From Certhia americana (taxonomy: Eukaryota; Chordata; Aves; Passeriformes; Certhiidae), in contig CM031864.1 in NCBI GenBank assembly GCA_018697195.1, positions 24,996,086 through 25,060,085 of the forward strand: DNA of 64,000 nt, given 5' to 3'. Within the stretch, counting starts at the first letter, position 1. Every line of letters starts with the position of its first letter. The notes under the pieces are model-generated. The model made no database searches, had not been told where the DNA came from, and worked only from the letters and a program-made list of their open reading frames with translations. The translations under genes were made by a program, and so were the position numbers. Below are positions 44,101-54,235 of this stretch, in pieces.

Positions 44101-44374
44101 CTTATCTCACCTTTTTCCCTAGGAACACAATTTTAATGGGACAGACTCCAGAAAGCAAATAATCCACATTTTAACACTTGGACATTTAGTACAACTCCTG
44201 GCTAGGAAACAGAAAACCTCAGGAATTTGGGCTGTGAAGGCAAGAGCCCTCCCAGGTACTCACAGGGGTTCCTCCATGGGCCTCCACTCCACATCGTGGT
44301 ACAGGTGCTGCACATTCCTCAGCCACTCCCTGAGGATTGCTGTGGTGTTGTCAATGTTGTGGTCAGTGGCTGCC
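28835..44374 (-). CDS. COLGALT2: COLGALT2, procollagen galactosyltransferase 2 (11 coding exons; exon 1 missing)
   Basis: The enzyme works in the endoplasmic reticulum lumen, moving galactose from UDP-galactose to hydroxylysine of procollagen (glycosyltransferase family 25). Eleven exons in transcript order (44374-44264, 42846-42729, 41761-41627, 39020-38816, 34605-34486, 34047-33971, 32558-32452, 31299-31167, 30313-30186, 29686-29480, 29111-28835) join in frame to about 539 codons. The N-terminal part carries VDADNLLTN, a DxD-type metal/UDP site. The C-terminal GT25 domain has [33 protein letters not shown] and [10 protein letters not shown]. The protein ends in SRDEL, an ER-retention signal. 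N-glycosylation sequons NTT, NKT, NTS and NET are visible. The tail [20 protein letters not shown] fits COLGALT2 and not COLGALT1. The human protein is about 626 residues, so about 87 (signal peptide and start of the domain) lie in the unseen exon 1. Confidence 0.95.
29112..29479 (-). other. COLGALT2: COLGALT2 intron, 368 bp
   Basis: GC-moderate, no repeat recognised. Confidence 0.75.
29480..29686 (-). CDS. COLGALT2: COLGALT2 exon: GT25 domain
   Basis: Acceptor CACCCCTGAAG, donor GTAAGT (- strand); 207 bp. It encodes [40 protein letters not shown] and [18 protein letters not shown]. The DYSYWTLxY and LPVDEFLP motifs are hallmarks of the GT25 domain. Confidence 0.96.
29687..30185 (-). other. 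COLGALT2: COLGALT2 intron, 499 bp
   Basis: No repeat recognised. Confidence 0.7.
30186..30313 (-). CDS. COLGALT2: COLGALT2 exon: GT25 domain with EDD motif
   Basis: Acceptor CCTCGTGTTTCAG, donor GTAAGT (- strand); 128 bp. It encodes [35 protein letters not shown] and AQLDWEL. The EDDVRFE segment is an acidic motif expected to coordinate metal and UDP-sugar. Confidence 0.96.
30641..30985 (-). mobile_element. CR1 fragment, reverse orientation
   Basis: On the + strand it starts GAATCACAGAATCCCTGAATGG and runs through CCCCTGCCATGGGCAGGGAC, the reverse complement of the CR1 3' end. It is about 345 bp and fills most of the intron between 30314 and 31166. Confidence 0.9.
31167..31299 (-). CDS. COLGALT2: COLGALT2 exon: GT25 domain
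   Basis: Acceptor CTGTTTCCCAG, donor GTAAGG (- strand); 133 bp. It encodes [40 protein letters not shown] and IWKE. The [15 protein letters not shown] motif is strongly conserved across GT25 enzymes, including bacterial LPS transferases. Confidence 0.97.
31300..32451 (-). other. COLGALT2: COLGALT2 intron, 1.15 kb
   Basis: Apart from the CR1 at 31755-32107, nothing recognised. Confidence 0.7.
31755..32107 (-). mobile_element. CR1 fragment, reverse orientation
   Basis: Begins AGAATCACTGAATTATTAAG and runs through GCCTGTGCCAGTGCCTGACC to the TTTTCTCCAGGCTGAGCTCC part of CR1, in antisense on the + strand. It belongs to a CR1 subfamily different from that of the neighbour at 30.6 kb. Confidence 0.88.
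32452..32558 (-). CDS. COLGALT2: COLGALT2 exon: start of C-terminal GT25 domain
   Basis: Acceptor CTTCCACCCAG, donor GTGAGT (- strand); 107 bp. It encodes [36 protein letters not shown]. The motif INLxRRxDRR opens the GT25 catalytic domain. Confidence 0.97.
32559..33970 (-). other. COLGALT2: COLGALT2 intron, 1.4 kb
   Basis: Holds a short CR1 remnant at 33877-33926. Nothing else recognised. Confidence 0.7.
33877..33926 (-). mobile_element. Short CR1 3'-end remnant
   Basis: AACAGAATCATGGGATGGTT and AGTTGGAAGGGACGTTAAGG match the extreme 3' end of CR1 in reverse orientation. Confidence 0.75.
33971..34047 (-). CDS. COLGALT2: COLGALT2 exon (77 bp)
   Basis: Acceptor CCTCTCTTTCAG, donor GTAAGG (- strand). 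It encodes [20 protein letters not shown] and MGFDE, the hinge between the two transferase domains. The first two bases complete Ile. Confidence 0.95.
34048..34485 (-). other. COLGALT2: COLGALT2 intron, 438 bp
   Basis: No repeat recognised. Confidence 0.7.
34486..34605 (-). CDS. COLGALT2: COLGALT2 exon (120 bp)
   Basis: Acceptor TGATCCCCAG, donor GTGAGT (- strand). It encodes [20 protein letters not shown], then [19 protein letters not shown], ending one base into Ile. It corresponds to the CNREHYGxLPxPL segment of the family. Confidence 0.95.
34849..35103 (+). mobile_element. CR1 fragment, 3' end
   Basis: Sense on the + strand: GACAGGACAAGGGAGAATGG, GGTGAGGCTCTGGCACAGGG, GAAGTGTCCAAGGCGAGG, ending CCAGCCCATTCTATTCTTTG. 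Confidence 0.9.
35656..35676. repeat. Poly(T) tract (poly(A) on - strand)
   Basis: Nearly uninterrupted run of about 20 T within an intron. It is either a plain microsatellite or a relic A-tail on the - strand. No retrocopy is recognised next to it. Confidence 0.8.
36349..36722 (-). mobile_element. CR1 fragment, reverse orientation
   Basis: GATCATGGAATGGCTTGGGT, CCCCTGCCATGGGCAGGGAC, CCAGGGGCAGCCACAGCTTC and TTTTCTCCAGGTTGCCCTGG mark a 370-bp antisense CR1 3' fragment. Confidence 0.92.
37743..37770 (+). repeat. (AAC)n-like trinucleotide repeat
   Basis: Imperfect AACAACAACCACAACAACAACCACC run. Confidence 0.85.
38281..38423 (+). mobile_element. CR1 3'-end fragment
   Basis: CCAAGGCCAGGCTGGATGGG, GGAGCAACCTGGTCTAGTGG, tail TTCTAGGATTCTGTG. 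Sense on the + strand. Confidence 0.9.
38816..39020 (-). CDS. COLGALT2: COLGALT2 exon: N-terminal transferase domain
   Basis: Acceptor GTGGTTTCAG, donor GTGTGT (- strand); 205 bp. It encodes [58 protein letters not shown] and SRQA. The exon opens on a whole codon, which fixes the end of the preceding exon and reveals its unusual donor. Confidence 0.96.
39021..41626 (-). other. COLGALT2: COLGALT2 intron, 2.6 kb, with GC donor
   Basis: No CR1 or other family recognised. Its 5' border on the - strand reads CAG|GCAGGT, a GC-AG type donor. Confidence 0.7.
41621..41626 (-). promoter_or_regulatory. COLGALT2: Non-canonical GC splice donor of COLGALT2
   Basis: The - strand reads ACTCCCCAG|GCAGGTGACC. 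Using the nearby GT four bases downstream would add four bases and break the frame with the next exon (GGCTACTAC, Gly-Tyr-Tyr). The GC donor gives the family sequence GITPQGYYKRT exactly. Confidence 0.75.
41627..41761 (-). CDS. COLGALT2: COLGALT2 exon: DxD metal-binding motif
   Basis: Acceptor CCTTCTCTAG, GC-type donor (- strand); 45 whole codons. It encodes [40 protein letters not shown] and GITPQ. VDADN is the DxD motif that binds Mn2+ and UDP-galactose, and NKT is an N-glycosylation sequon. Confidence 0.96.
41762..42728 (-). other. COLGALT2: COLGALT2 intron, 967 bp
   Basis: Dominated by the CR1 at 41885-42263. Confidence 0.75.
41885..42263 (+). mobile_element. CR1 fragment, 3' half
   Basis: GGCTGAGGGAGCTGG, TCAGCCTGGAGAAAAGGAGG, CACAACTCCCTGACAGGAGG and the tail CAATTTTATGATTCC mark a sense CR1 copy with decayed ORF2 end. 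Confidence 0.9.
42729..42846 (-). CDS. COLGALT2: COLGALT2 exon
   Basis: Acceptor CTTTTTCTTTTCTAG, donor GTAAGT (- strand); 118 bp. It encodes [39 protein letters not shown]. It follows on the previous exon's EEPL to give EEPLSYPEEIG, as in the family. Confidence 0.96.
42847..44263 (-). other. COLGALT2: COLGALT2 intron, 1.4 kb
   Basis: Besides the C/U-rich tract at 42932-43007, only AT-rich sequence without a recognised repeat. Confidence 0.7.
42932..43007 (-). repeat. Purine/pyrimidine strand-biased repeat (CTCTCCTT)n in COLGALT2 transcript sense
   Basis: The + strand is GAGAAGGAGAGTGGGAAGG-like throughout, so the COLGALT2 transcript carries a 75-base C/U-only-rich tract. It ends about 86 bases upstream of the acceptor of the exon at 42729-42846. 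Confidence 0.88.
44264..44374 (-). CDS. COLGALT2: COLGALT2 exon 2 (first one in the window)
   Basis: Acceptor GCTTTGCCAG, donor GTGAGT (- strand); 111 bp. The first base completes a Trp codon. It encodes [36 protein letters not shown] and the first two bases of Leu. ATDHNxDNT is the family motif directly after the part encoded by exon 1; NTT is a glycosylation sequon. Confidence 0.96.
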
Positions 44375-45697
44375 CTGGCAAAGCAAGAGCAAAGGAAGCA
44401 TGTTAGCACTAGGTTTGTGACTTTGCCTAAATCCCTGCTTTACCTCTGTCCAGTCCAGCCACCAAAACAGACAAGACACGCAGTCAAGGTTTAACCCCAG
44501 TTGGCAACTGAGTCCCACCACTGTGTGAAGGGGCAGGGATCAAAGCCTGGGGGTTGAAATAAGAGCCATCTAATAACTGAAACAAATGACTAAAATTGTC
44601 ACTAGCAGGGGGAAGGGACACGGTGCTCATTGAGGAATGGCTTTTTTCCCTCAGGGTTGAGCTGAACAGACTGGAACAGGAAGCACAGATTCACATCCCT
44701 GACAGCAATCCCATGGAAACGCTCCCATAGAGGCCACACACTGCTCTCTGCCTGGGACACTCAAACTTTCAGGTCACAGGATGAGTGAGCCAAGTCCCAT
44801 CCCAGCTGCTTTCCCTGGGACCAGGGCTTTGCACACCCAGCGTGGGGCTGTGTCACATCGCAACACCAACTCCTGTCACTGAAAGGGCTGCTCATTTTTC
44901 CTAGATGGAACGGGCAGGAAAGCACAGTCCCATAGCAGTGCACAATTCAGCAAGCCCCACTGGGAACTTATAATCCCTTCATATTCCTCTGGGAGTATCA
45001 ACAGCCCCTCAAGGTCTGGTGCAGACAGTAAAGACAGTGAGACATCACTGAGGGGAGGTTGCTGAAAGCTCCCCTCAACTGCTATACATTTCTTGTTTCA
45101 TCCTCCAGCTCCAGAGACCCAAAGGTACTTTCCAAAACATCCTCCACCTTAATTAAAGCCACAGCTCCCTGTAGCCAGGGGAGGACATGCAGAAAGGAGC
45201 CACATCCCAAACCCTACAGCTCCTCCAAAGCTATTTTAGGAAAATACCTCCACTCCAAGTCACTGTATGACCCTACAGATAAAAACCAGGACATGAACCC
45301 TCTTCAGTTTCTGCAACAGGAACATACCATTCCCATGGGGTCTAGCCTGTTTTAAAGCAAAAAAGAACCAAGAACTGGATTTTCAGTTTATTTATAATCA
45401 GAACACCACAATCACTTAAGGCCAGGAGGCTTATTTGCTGAATATTTATTCATGTCTGCTGAAACAATAAATAGTGAAAGTTCAGCAAGTGTTAGCGGCT
45501 CGTTCCTGTGTCATTAACTGCTCTCCTGTGAAAGAGCAAGGCTGGGCTTAGTCATGGCTTCAGGCTTTGCTTCTGACCAAGACCCTGGCTCATGCTGCAC
45601 TGTAGATGTAGTTTGCAATGATGTCGAACTGGACTAGAACAGTTGCAGTGCTGACTTGGTGTAAGTCCAACTTGCTCCATGTGTTTTATGGATGAAT

Positions 45698-45719
45698 CAT
45701 CCATCCATCCATCCATCCT
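45698..45719 (+). repeat. (ATCC)n microsatellite
   Basis: About five and a half units of ATCC. Confidence 0.92.
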
Positions 45720-46102
45720 CCTCATCCCCTGGAGCCCATTTTCACACACTTCCTTGGGCTCCCACAGCCACCAAGGCATTTCAAAGGTCTCACTCTGCTT
45801 TCCTCCCACGTTTCAGCTGCACAGTCAGCGAACAGCTCCAGAATTCCTAGAATACCAGAGACTGGGGGAAATGGCTTCATGTTCATGGTCATCACTGGAG
45901 CTGCAGTGGCACCAAGAAGGTGGCACTGGGGCCACAATGCAATTGGGCATTACACAAACAAGGCAGAGGCAACAGTGGAGAATGTCACAGCTCATCCCAC
46001 AACATCCTCTTTTCCAGGTCCAGACCAGCCTTAAGTACACCCTTTAAAGTAAGCACACAGCTCTCACAGAGTCAGGTCCATGTGCCTCTTTCCCTGAACA
46101 AC

Positions 46103-46142
46103 TCTCATCCCACTCTTTCTAATCTCATCCCAGTCCTTCTAA
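46103..46142 (+). repeat. 20-bp tandem duplication
   Basis: TCTCATCCCACTCTTTCTAA followed directly by TCTCATCCCAGTCCTTCTAA; two differences. Confidence 0.9.
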
Positions 46143-46759
46143 CCTCACAGTATCAGTGGGGACATTTGAAGGGATTTGCCACAGAGCCTGGGCAGGGAAA
46201 GGGGAAGCTTCAGCTGCATACGTGTAAAACAAATCTCACTTTTATGTTGGCTGCTCCCATCTCAGACAAGAGATCCCTCTCCATTCAACTTTGTGCACAG
46301 ACATGCCCAAAATGCTTTAGAAGGGGAGCTGTTTATGTAATAAGAAAGCTGTTTGTGCAATAGAAACCCAGAGCTCTCAAATGAAATACCAATTTCCATG
46401 GCACCATGAAAATGCAGCATCATTCAACCTCCAAGAAAAGGATTACCATGATGGAAAGCTGTTTCCTTAGTTGTTCAGAGTTGCCTCATGAAGCCCAAAT
46501 TTCTGACTCACGGAAGAAACCTGCAAGTTGAACGACAGCGATGGGCAGAGCTGGAGGAAGATCTCTGCCTCCCTAAGCACAACAAGGGGGATGAAGGATG
46601 CTCTTCCCATCACACCGGGAGTACTCCATCCTGCTCCTGGTAGAGCAGCAGGCCCTTGACAAAATTCACCCTGGATGACACCATCAGCCAACATCCTCTA
46701 GCCAGAAGCAAGAGGAGCAAATAGGAGCTGAAGGAATCTGCTGGAAGAAAATGGCATTT

Positions 46760-46790
46760 TCCAACCCAAACCATTCCATGATTCCATGAC
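46760..46790 (+). mobile_element. CR1 3'-tail remnant
   Basis: CCAACCCAAACCATTCCATG then ATTCCATGA matches the last bases of CR1. The body is not recognisable upstream. Confidence 0.6.
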
Positions 46791-47283
46791 TTTAGTGCCC
46801 AGGCTGTCATGGTGATACACAGAAGGTAAATTCACCAGTAGACCTCTCAAAGACATGGATCAGCCAAGGCTCTGGCACAAAGGAGGGACAGCTCTCTCCA
46901 GGACTATACACCCAGCAGCATTTCTAAGCCCAAAAGTCCTCAGAGGCAATAAAGTCTGTTCCACCCTGGATGAAACACGCCCTATGACTAGCAGTTTGGC
47001 AAACCTTTGTTCTTCCAGCTTTGAGCTCAAAAAACTCAACAAAAAAGACCCAAACCAAACCAAAATAACTAAAACCCCCAAACAACCCAAGCCATTACAA
47101 AATTATCACTACAATTATCACTATTAGTTACAGAATAATTAATTTAAGATCAAACAGCATCAGCACTGACTACTTTTGTCATATCTGAACCAGTCCACCT
47201 TTCCCCCCAGAAAGAAACAGCAGCTCTGCTCTGTGTTTGCAATAGCACTGTGTGGAAAAACAAGAACATACTTTATTTTTCCC

Positions 47284-47310
47284 TCCTTTTTTTTTTTTTT
47301 TTTTTTTTAA
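47284..47310. repeat. Poly(T) tract
   Basis: Run of more than 20 T followed by AAATG; on the - strand an A homopolymer. Confidence 0.9.
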
Positions 47311-50277
47311 ATGACAACCCCTGCACAAGAAAAACAACCTAATTAAAATGTCAGCAGGACTTCTCACTGGGAGCAAGAGCTCCTCAAGCCCTGAGAGGCA
47401 CATCAGGACACTCCACATTATAAACACTTCTTCTGTAACACTCTGCAGCATTTCAAGAAGCCAAGTACACAGCTAAGACTTCAGTTTGCTGGTGAGAACA
47501 CGTCACATAAGAGATGCTATCTCCTCTGCCCACTTGCCTGTCCTGGAAAAGTGTTTTTACTCCATCCTCTTATCCTTACTGGTGCGTGATCTGCACTTGA
47601 CAGGACAAAGAGAGTGGATCAGTCCACTCAGCTCACCAGGGGCATTGCCTGTCCACAAGGCCCTTAGACTAAGGCAGTGCCTGGGGTTCTGGGTGTATTT
47701 TCTGAAAGCAAGTTGGTGAGCACAGCACCATTATTTGTGTGGGAGTCTATCAGCAATATTGTTGGCCTGGCACCAGGTTCAAATCCTGGTTTTGAGTGGA
47801 TCAGCAACACCATTTTCAAGAGCTGATTAAAACCATCTAGGATTTAATTAAAGAAAAAATCTTGTGTAAACAAGATTTACAATCTAAAGCCTGTGCAACA
47901 CAACCAGGAAAAAAAATGCAGGAAAAAAATTCTAATTCCTCCAACTCTTTTCAGAAAGGAAAGTTTAATAAATAGACCAGAACATACCTCCAGACACCTC
48001 TATTCCAGTACCATGGCAGCTTTTTCCACTCAGATTTAAACCCATTTCCAATAAACAGAAGTTAAATTTTTTAAAAGTTTGTGTGAGAATGTTCATATAG
48101 GGGCTTATGTCGACAGAACTACAACCACTTCAATATTTACTTTGGCTTTAACCTGTAGTTGTACCATGGACACAAGCCCTCATTGTTCATACTCAGCAAA
48201 GTACCCCCTCCCAAAAAAACTCATGGATCGTGCACAGTGGAAAATCAAAGCAGGGCATTAAGTACCTCCTGTTTTAATTAAGTAACGTGAGTAGCAGCAT
48301 ATGAGGAAAACAGCTCCTTTTACAAACTGCTCGTATTTTTAGCTTGATAATGTCTCCTCAAATTATGTTTGCAAGGGGGAGTTAATTTAGGCTTTGATGG
48401 TTGTTCTCCTGTTTACCTCCCCAAAAAGGGAATTAAAAATAACAATCCCCCTTTTTCACTTCTTCACACTCTGGTCTGTTCTCCCAAGATATTTAAATCA
48501 TTTACCTCAGGCACTGGGTCAGAGGAGAAAATTTTCACCTTCACCATCTATATAGGAAAACTACTAGAGGACAAAATGCATCCTGTGTGCTGCTGGCTTG
48601 TCAGGGTATGGGGTCATGCTGTGACACCAGCTGAGGGAAACCTCCACAGCCAGAGCCCCACAGTAATTTTCCTACTGAATTTAACATTTACCACTTTCTC
48701 CCTTCAGCAAACAGGGTGGGAGGGATACCTTCCAACAGGGGCCAGTGCTTCACTTTCAAGCAGTGCAGAGCTGAGTCAGGACTGGAAGCAGCCAGCTTTC
48801 AAAACCAAAAGCTGTAAGGAGGCTCCTTTCCCTTTCTATCAGTGTTCTGAATACTGCTGGGCTTGAGGAGGGTACTGGGTTCACCCTTTTAAGGCTGTGA
48901 GAGCCAAGGCTGGACACCCAGGTTAGAGAGGTCCCTTCCCATCACTCTGCTGAGAACCCACGAAGGATGACAGTGGTCAGGAGGCTGCTGATGCTGGGGT
49001 TGCATTGAAAATGGTTCACAGGAAGAAGATGCACTTGGCTTTCTAGGGCTCCTGCTGCTTCCAGACCCTGCAGAACTAAGTTGCAGATGCAACCAAATTC
49101 CAGGAAGCCATAGGGATATCCATTTTAACTGTCTCCCTTGGTTCCTCTCTGCCTGCAGCCAGGGATTCAATTCACCCACAAGGCTTGCTATGGGATGTGG
49201 TCCAATATTGAGTTCCATTGAAGCCATAGCCATAGGTTAATGATGTGCCCTAAATCCACAGGGTCTCCTCAAAAGTGAAGCCCAAAGTCAATGGAAAGCC
49301 TGTTAGTAGACCATTCCTAACAACTGTAATACCAAAACTGGTGACAAAAGCACCAGTACCTCCCCTTGGCCATTTTCCTGAGAGCTAAGCAGCAATAAAA
49401 CATTCAGAGGGGTGTTACAGCTCACACCAGAGTGAGGGAGGAAGCACGTTTCTGTGTGCTCTGTTCCAGAACTTGTGCTAACAGAGGTGTTCAAATATCC
49501 TAGGATAAAGCTCAGCCCTCAGAGCAGGACTCAGCATCTTCCTGAGCACCTTCTGAACTGAGCCAGCAGCAACAGGCACTGCATGGGGGGTTCCCCAAAT
49601 GCTCAGGGGAGACTCCAGGGATTTCAGACCCCAGAGCATTAGGAAAATCCACACCACTTCATCCAGCCCCAGAAACTATTAATAATTTACTCCAGCAGTC
49701 CCATGGTTTTTCCCACACCACTAATGACACATAATGAACAGAGCACAGGATAGGAGTTTTAACCCATTATTTAGATCCTGAATAAAAGCCTTTGGCTTTC
49801 AGTCCCTTGAGGCAGTCCCAAGAGCTCCTGGTCCGAGCGAAGCTGAGCTCCTGTCACCCAGACTGCCCTGCTCATGCTGGGTGTGAGATCAGCCCAGCCA
49901 AAAATAACTGCAAAAGGAGAGTCCAGCCACAGAGCCCTAATATGAGTCAAACATAAATTTGGACTTAGATTTCCCAAAACAAGCAGTAAATAAAGCAACA
50001 GACGAGTCATTTCTCCCTGCTCTTTTTGTCTGAAAGCTGCCAGGCTTAGAAAACCAAGTCAAAATATAACCCCCCCCGAAGGGGAAGTTTCCACTGTGAG
50101 CCAGAGATGAAGTACCTTGACTAGAAAACAGTGCAGCTAGAAGAGATTGGAAGAGAAGGGACAGATCCTAAAGAGGAAGGAAAAAACTCAAAACAAGACA
50201 GAAGCAAAACGCTTCCGGATCACAGTAAGAGTGATTTAATTTCAGCTGTGAAAATGTCTGTTTTTACCACAGATCAA

Positions 50278-50406
50278 GTCCCAAGGCTAGATGGGGCTTG
50301 GAACAACCTGTGGAAGGTGTCCCTGCCCATGGCAGGGGGGTGGAACAAGATGAGCTTTAACGTCCCTTCCATCCCAAACCATTTGATTAGTCTATTGTAT
50401 GATTTT
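50278..50406 (+). mobile_element. CR1 3'-end fragment
   Basis: GGCTAGATGGGGCTTGGAAC, GGAAGGTGTCCCTGCCCATG and TCCCAAACCATTTGATT; sense on the + strand, tail decayed. Confidence 0.88.
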
Positions 50407-51306
50407 AAATGGAGTTACTGTCAACTACTCTGTGTTCTCCTGCCCACAATCTTCTCAAAAAAGCAACAAATCAAGCAGGGTTCCCTGTATCCTTCCAGAC
50501 ACTCCCTGCATCAACAGGCTGATATGGCCCTTGCTCCTCCAGCAGAGACCAGACTCAGGTAATAGATGATTTTCTTTTTCAGGTCTGCCAGTCCTACCTC
50601 ACATCTGTGAATTTGAGACTCAGAATTTCAAATCTCCCAGGTACCAATCGGAGCAGTGATAAAATGCCATGAGACAGCGCCCAACAATGTAGTCCAGAGA
50701 CTCTGGATAGATCCAAACCATCTAAATCACCTATTTTAGCACAATTATGCTCACACACTTCAATAACAGAGCCTGACCATTCAGCCCAAGTTCAAGGAAT
50801 TCTTTAAGTATTTAAATAAGTTGCCAAAATTCTAATGTATGTATAAGACTTTTTGGCTTTGTAGGGACTTGGCATTTGTTTTAGGGTTTCCTTAATTAAG
50901 GACAGACTTTTGGAAGTACCTTCTTCTGTTTTTTTTTTATTTTAACTTGGTCCCTAAGCCATCTGGGCCCAGATGGGTGGCAGGGAGCTGTGTGGGAGCG
51001 TGGAACCAGCAACACAAGCAGCACTGCTCCCCAGGCTGGGCAGCTGTACAAGAACAGGACCTCACAGCACAGGAATGCAGCACACAGGGCTCCCCTCTAC
51101 CTCTCTCCCCATGCCCTTCAGCAGCTGTGGATAATGGATTTTGCTGGCAGCAACACTGATTTTAAAACCTTCAGCACTCTTCCAAGTCCAAGTGAATGAC
51201 TCACAGATGTATGTATGCACATACTTCTGTACACACCAGAATCTTTGCTCTTTCCATGCTACCTTAAGAAATCACTCACTTTTTTGTCCCTCACTCCCCA
51301 TGACAA

Positions 51307-51545
51307 AATCATGGAATCACAGAATGATTTGGGTTGGATGGGACCTTAAAGCCCATCCCATTCCACCTCCTGCCATGGGCAGGGACATCTTCCATGATCC
51401 CAAGTTGCTCAAAGCCCTGTCCAGCCTGGCCTTGGACACAGACGAGGAGCAGCCACAGCTTCTTTGGGCAACCCGTGCCAAGGCCTTACCACCCTCATTG
51501 TAAAATTTCTTCATTATATCTAAACTAAATCAACCCCTATGGCTC
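51307..51545 (-). mobile_element. CR1 fragment, reverse orientation
   Basis: ATCATGGAATCACAGAATGA, TTGGGTTGGATGGGACCTTA and CTGCCATGGGCAGGGACATC; antisense CR1 3' end. Confidence 0.9.
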
Positions 51546-51975
51546 CTTCATGCCAAAAGTCAAAAAATCCCTGTGTAACAGCTTCCCTGGCATCCATGCA
51601 ATGGGAATTCTCTCACAATGCAGAGGAGGTTCCTGCTGCTTCAACCCCAAGTCCTCCCTCTGTCTTTTGTTTAGCTCACCCTGCTGCTAAGCTTTAAAGA
51701 AACAAAAAACCAGCTGCATCTTGTGAGTATTTCCAAGCAGAACAAGTCCCCTAGGGAAGCCCAGGAAATCCCATACATACAGGATCAGGGTGGTGACTGG
51801 ACTCTGAAATCAGTTGTTCAAAGGAGGAATTAATTGCAACAGTTGTGTAATTTCTGACTGGATAGCTTAATCCCAGCAACTCAAACACCACCTGATGCAG
51901 CTGTTTGAGATTAGTGCAAGTGTGTAAACCACTGGGAAGGAACACTGGGATTTAGAAATATTCTTGTCTCTGCCA

Positions 51976-52014
51976 ACAACAAAAAACAACAAAAAACAAC
52001 CAAAAAAAAAAAAA
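51976..52014 (+). repeat. (CAAAAAA)n-like A-rich low-complexity tract
   Basis: CAACAACAAAAAACAACAAA followed by ACAACC and an A run. Confidence 0.85.
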
Positions 52015-52390
52015 TGGATTTCACATTTAGGTGCTGAGCACCACTGATTTTTCCATGGTCACATTGAATATGGGCTTGTACCACATTGCCAAGGGACTCC
52101 AAAACAGAAGCACCTGAAGAGCTCTGGTCTCTGCACCAGAGAGACAGAGTAGAGCAAAGGACCCAGAGGTCCCTTCCTCATCCCTGCTGAGAACATTGAC
52201 ACCATGGACCACCAGACACACACCAGGGAAGGAAACACAGACCCAAATCCTTTAGTAGCTTACTTTTTTAATTTATGAGCTGTTTCAAACCCCACCCCCC
52301 CAAAAAAAAGAAGTCAGAAGCTTGCCCTACAAGTACTGGTAAGCACCCAGTGCTTGCCTCCCTGTCCCACACCACCCAACAAGAGCTTTC

Positions 52391-52505
52391 AGAATCACAG
52401 AACCATTGAACTGTTTGGGTTGGAAGGTACCTTGAACTCATCCCATCCCCTGCCATGGGCAGGGACACCTTCCACTAGCCCAGGTTGCTCCAAGCCCCAT
52501 CCAGA
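52391..52505 (-). mobile_element. CR1 3'-end fragment, reverse orientation
   Basis: GAATCACAGAACCATTGAAC, TTGGGTTGGAAGGTACCTTG and CCATGGGCAGGGACACCTTC are present; only the last 115 bp of the element remain. Confidence 0.9.
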
Positions 52506-53962
52506 GACAAACAGCATTAGCTGAACATAAAGTTATGTGGGTGAGGCTGGTATGTTCCATTCTTCCCAACTGCACAAAAAACCTTTCCAGACAAGACATT
52601 TTTAAGAACTCTTGATTTAAAATATTAAATACAACTTCATTACGAATTGGTTTTCATTCTAAACATCCTAAAAGACTAAAAGTAGTTTCAACACACAGAA
52701 ACACATTCTTGCTGGAATACTGTATAATTAAATGACTACAAACAAGTAATTTTTTATCTCTTGTCCAGTGCTAGCTGAAAGAAACAATAGAAGGAATTAG
52801 GGAACAAAACCAGAATGTTTTAATTCACATAATTAATCAGGAGTTCAAGCAGCAATAAGAAACACACCAAGATAATTCTGGAGCAAAGTACAGCTTCTTT
52901 CACCAACTGCGAATTTGTTCTGTGATCTGGAAACTGGCAGGATGTTTTGTGTGACACTGGAGAGCTTTACACAGTAACTGACCCTTTCACGTGAAAATTT
53001 TGCTGATAGGCAACAATAAAGCCATTCTTTACCAAAGTTGTCAGACAGCTTTTCTTTGAGGCCATCACAAATCTAAAATAACAGAATGAGAGAACAAGAA
53101 TAAGAGCTCAATGAGTTCCAACAACAGTGTTCTCTGAATTTAGCATTTGGAAAAAAGAAATGTAAGAACAGGCCATAAACTGCTCTTCCTACAAACACGG
53201 TGGCAAAGGATGCTTGACTATCCAAAAGGATTTTGCCTCTGGAGAGAGAAAAACGGCTATGTTTAGAAGGGTAGGAAATGCTCAAAGTTAAACAGCTGAA
53301 GACCAAAAATATTCCATATTTTCACATCAGATTCCTTGGAACATTCCAACTTTATCCACAGCTTGATGCAAAGGTCACCAAAACAGAGACTTTTTTCCCC
53401 TGCAGCACTTCTCAGAACACAGCTCACCAGCCTCCAGCTCACCAGAAGAGCTGAGGGAAGCCCTTCACTCAGTAATTTACAATTTTTGTTAGAAGGCTTT
53501 CAACCACCCCCCTGTGCAGACCCTGCAACAGGACTGCCACCCCAACAGGTCTGTTTGAGTGAACTCAGGGCTGAGCTTCATCCACACTCTGCACTTCTCC
53601 AGTGGACCAGGAATTCCTTTATTGTTGCTGCAGGACAAGAGCAGCAAGCCCTCCAGAGCTGTCTCCAGCAGGCTGCTACCTGCCTACATACTCAGGTGCA
53701 CAGAGAAATCCTGAAGAAAACCTCCACACTAAAGCATTTGGTGTATGTGTGACAATTCCTGAAAAAATGTGGCACAAACACTGGGAGACATCTTCCAGCT
53801 CAGGAGGGCTCACTACACAACAGCTTGAAAATGCCACCTTCCCAGGCTTTGCAGTCATGTTACAGGGGTCTACACTAGACCTGCAGAGCTGACTGTGGCA
53901 CCTTGTACTTTTCTGTGCCCACCTCTAAGAGGGCTCCTTTGAACAAGACAGAAAATATGCTG

Positions 53963-54235
53963 AGTTTGAAGGGACCCTCCCCCAGGATCATCCAGACCAA
54001 CCCTGTCCCTGCACAGACACCCCAACAATCCCACCCTGTGCATCCCTGAGAGCATTGTCCAAACACTCCTGGAGCTCTGGCAGCCTTGGGACTGTGCCCA
54101 TTCCCCGGGGAGCCTGGGCAGTGCCCACCACCCTCTGGAGAAGCAGCTTTCCCTGAGCTCCAGCCATTTCCTCAACTCCTGTCACCGGTCAGAGAGAATG
54201 AGGAGACCAGCACCTGCTTCTCCCCCTGACCCTTG
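53963..54235 (-). mobile_element. CR1-like fragment, reverse orientation
   Basis: GATCATCCAGACCAACCCTG, AACACTCCTGGAGCTCTGGC and CCCACCACCCTCTGGAGAAG match a different CR1 subfamily in antisense; the extreme 3' tail is not clear. Confidence 0.75.

Noticed and set aside
53336..53752. 138-codon + strand frame in COLGALT2 intron 1.
   Set aside because: No recognisable domain, no splice or poly(A) context, and a composition consistent with chance.
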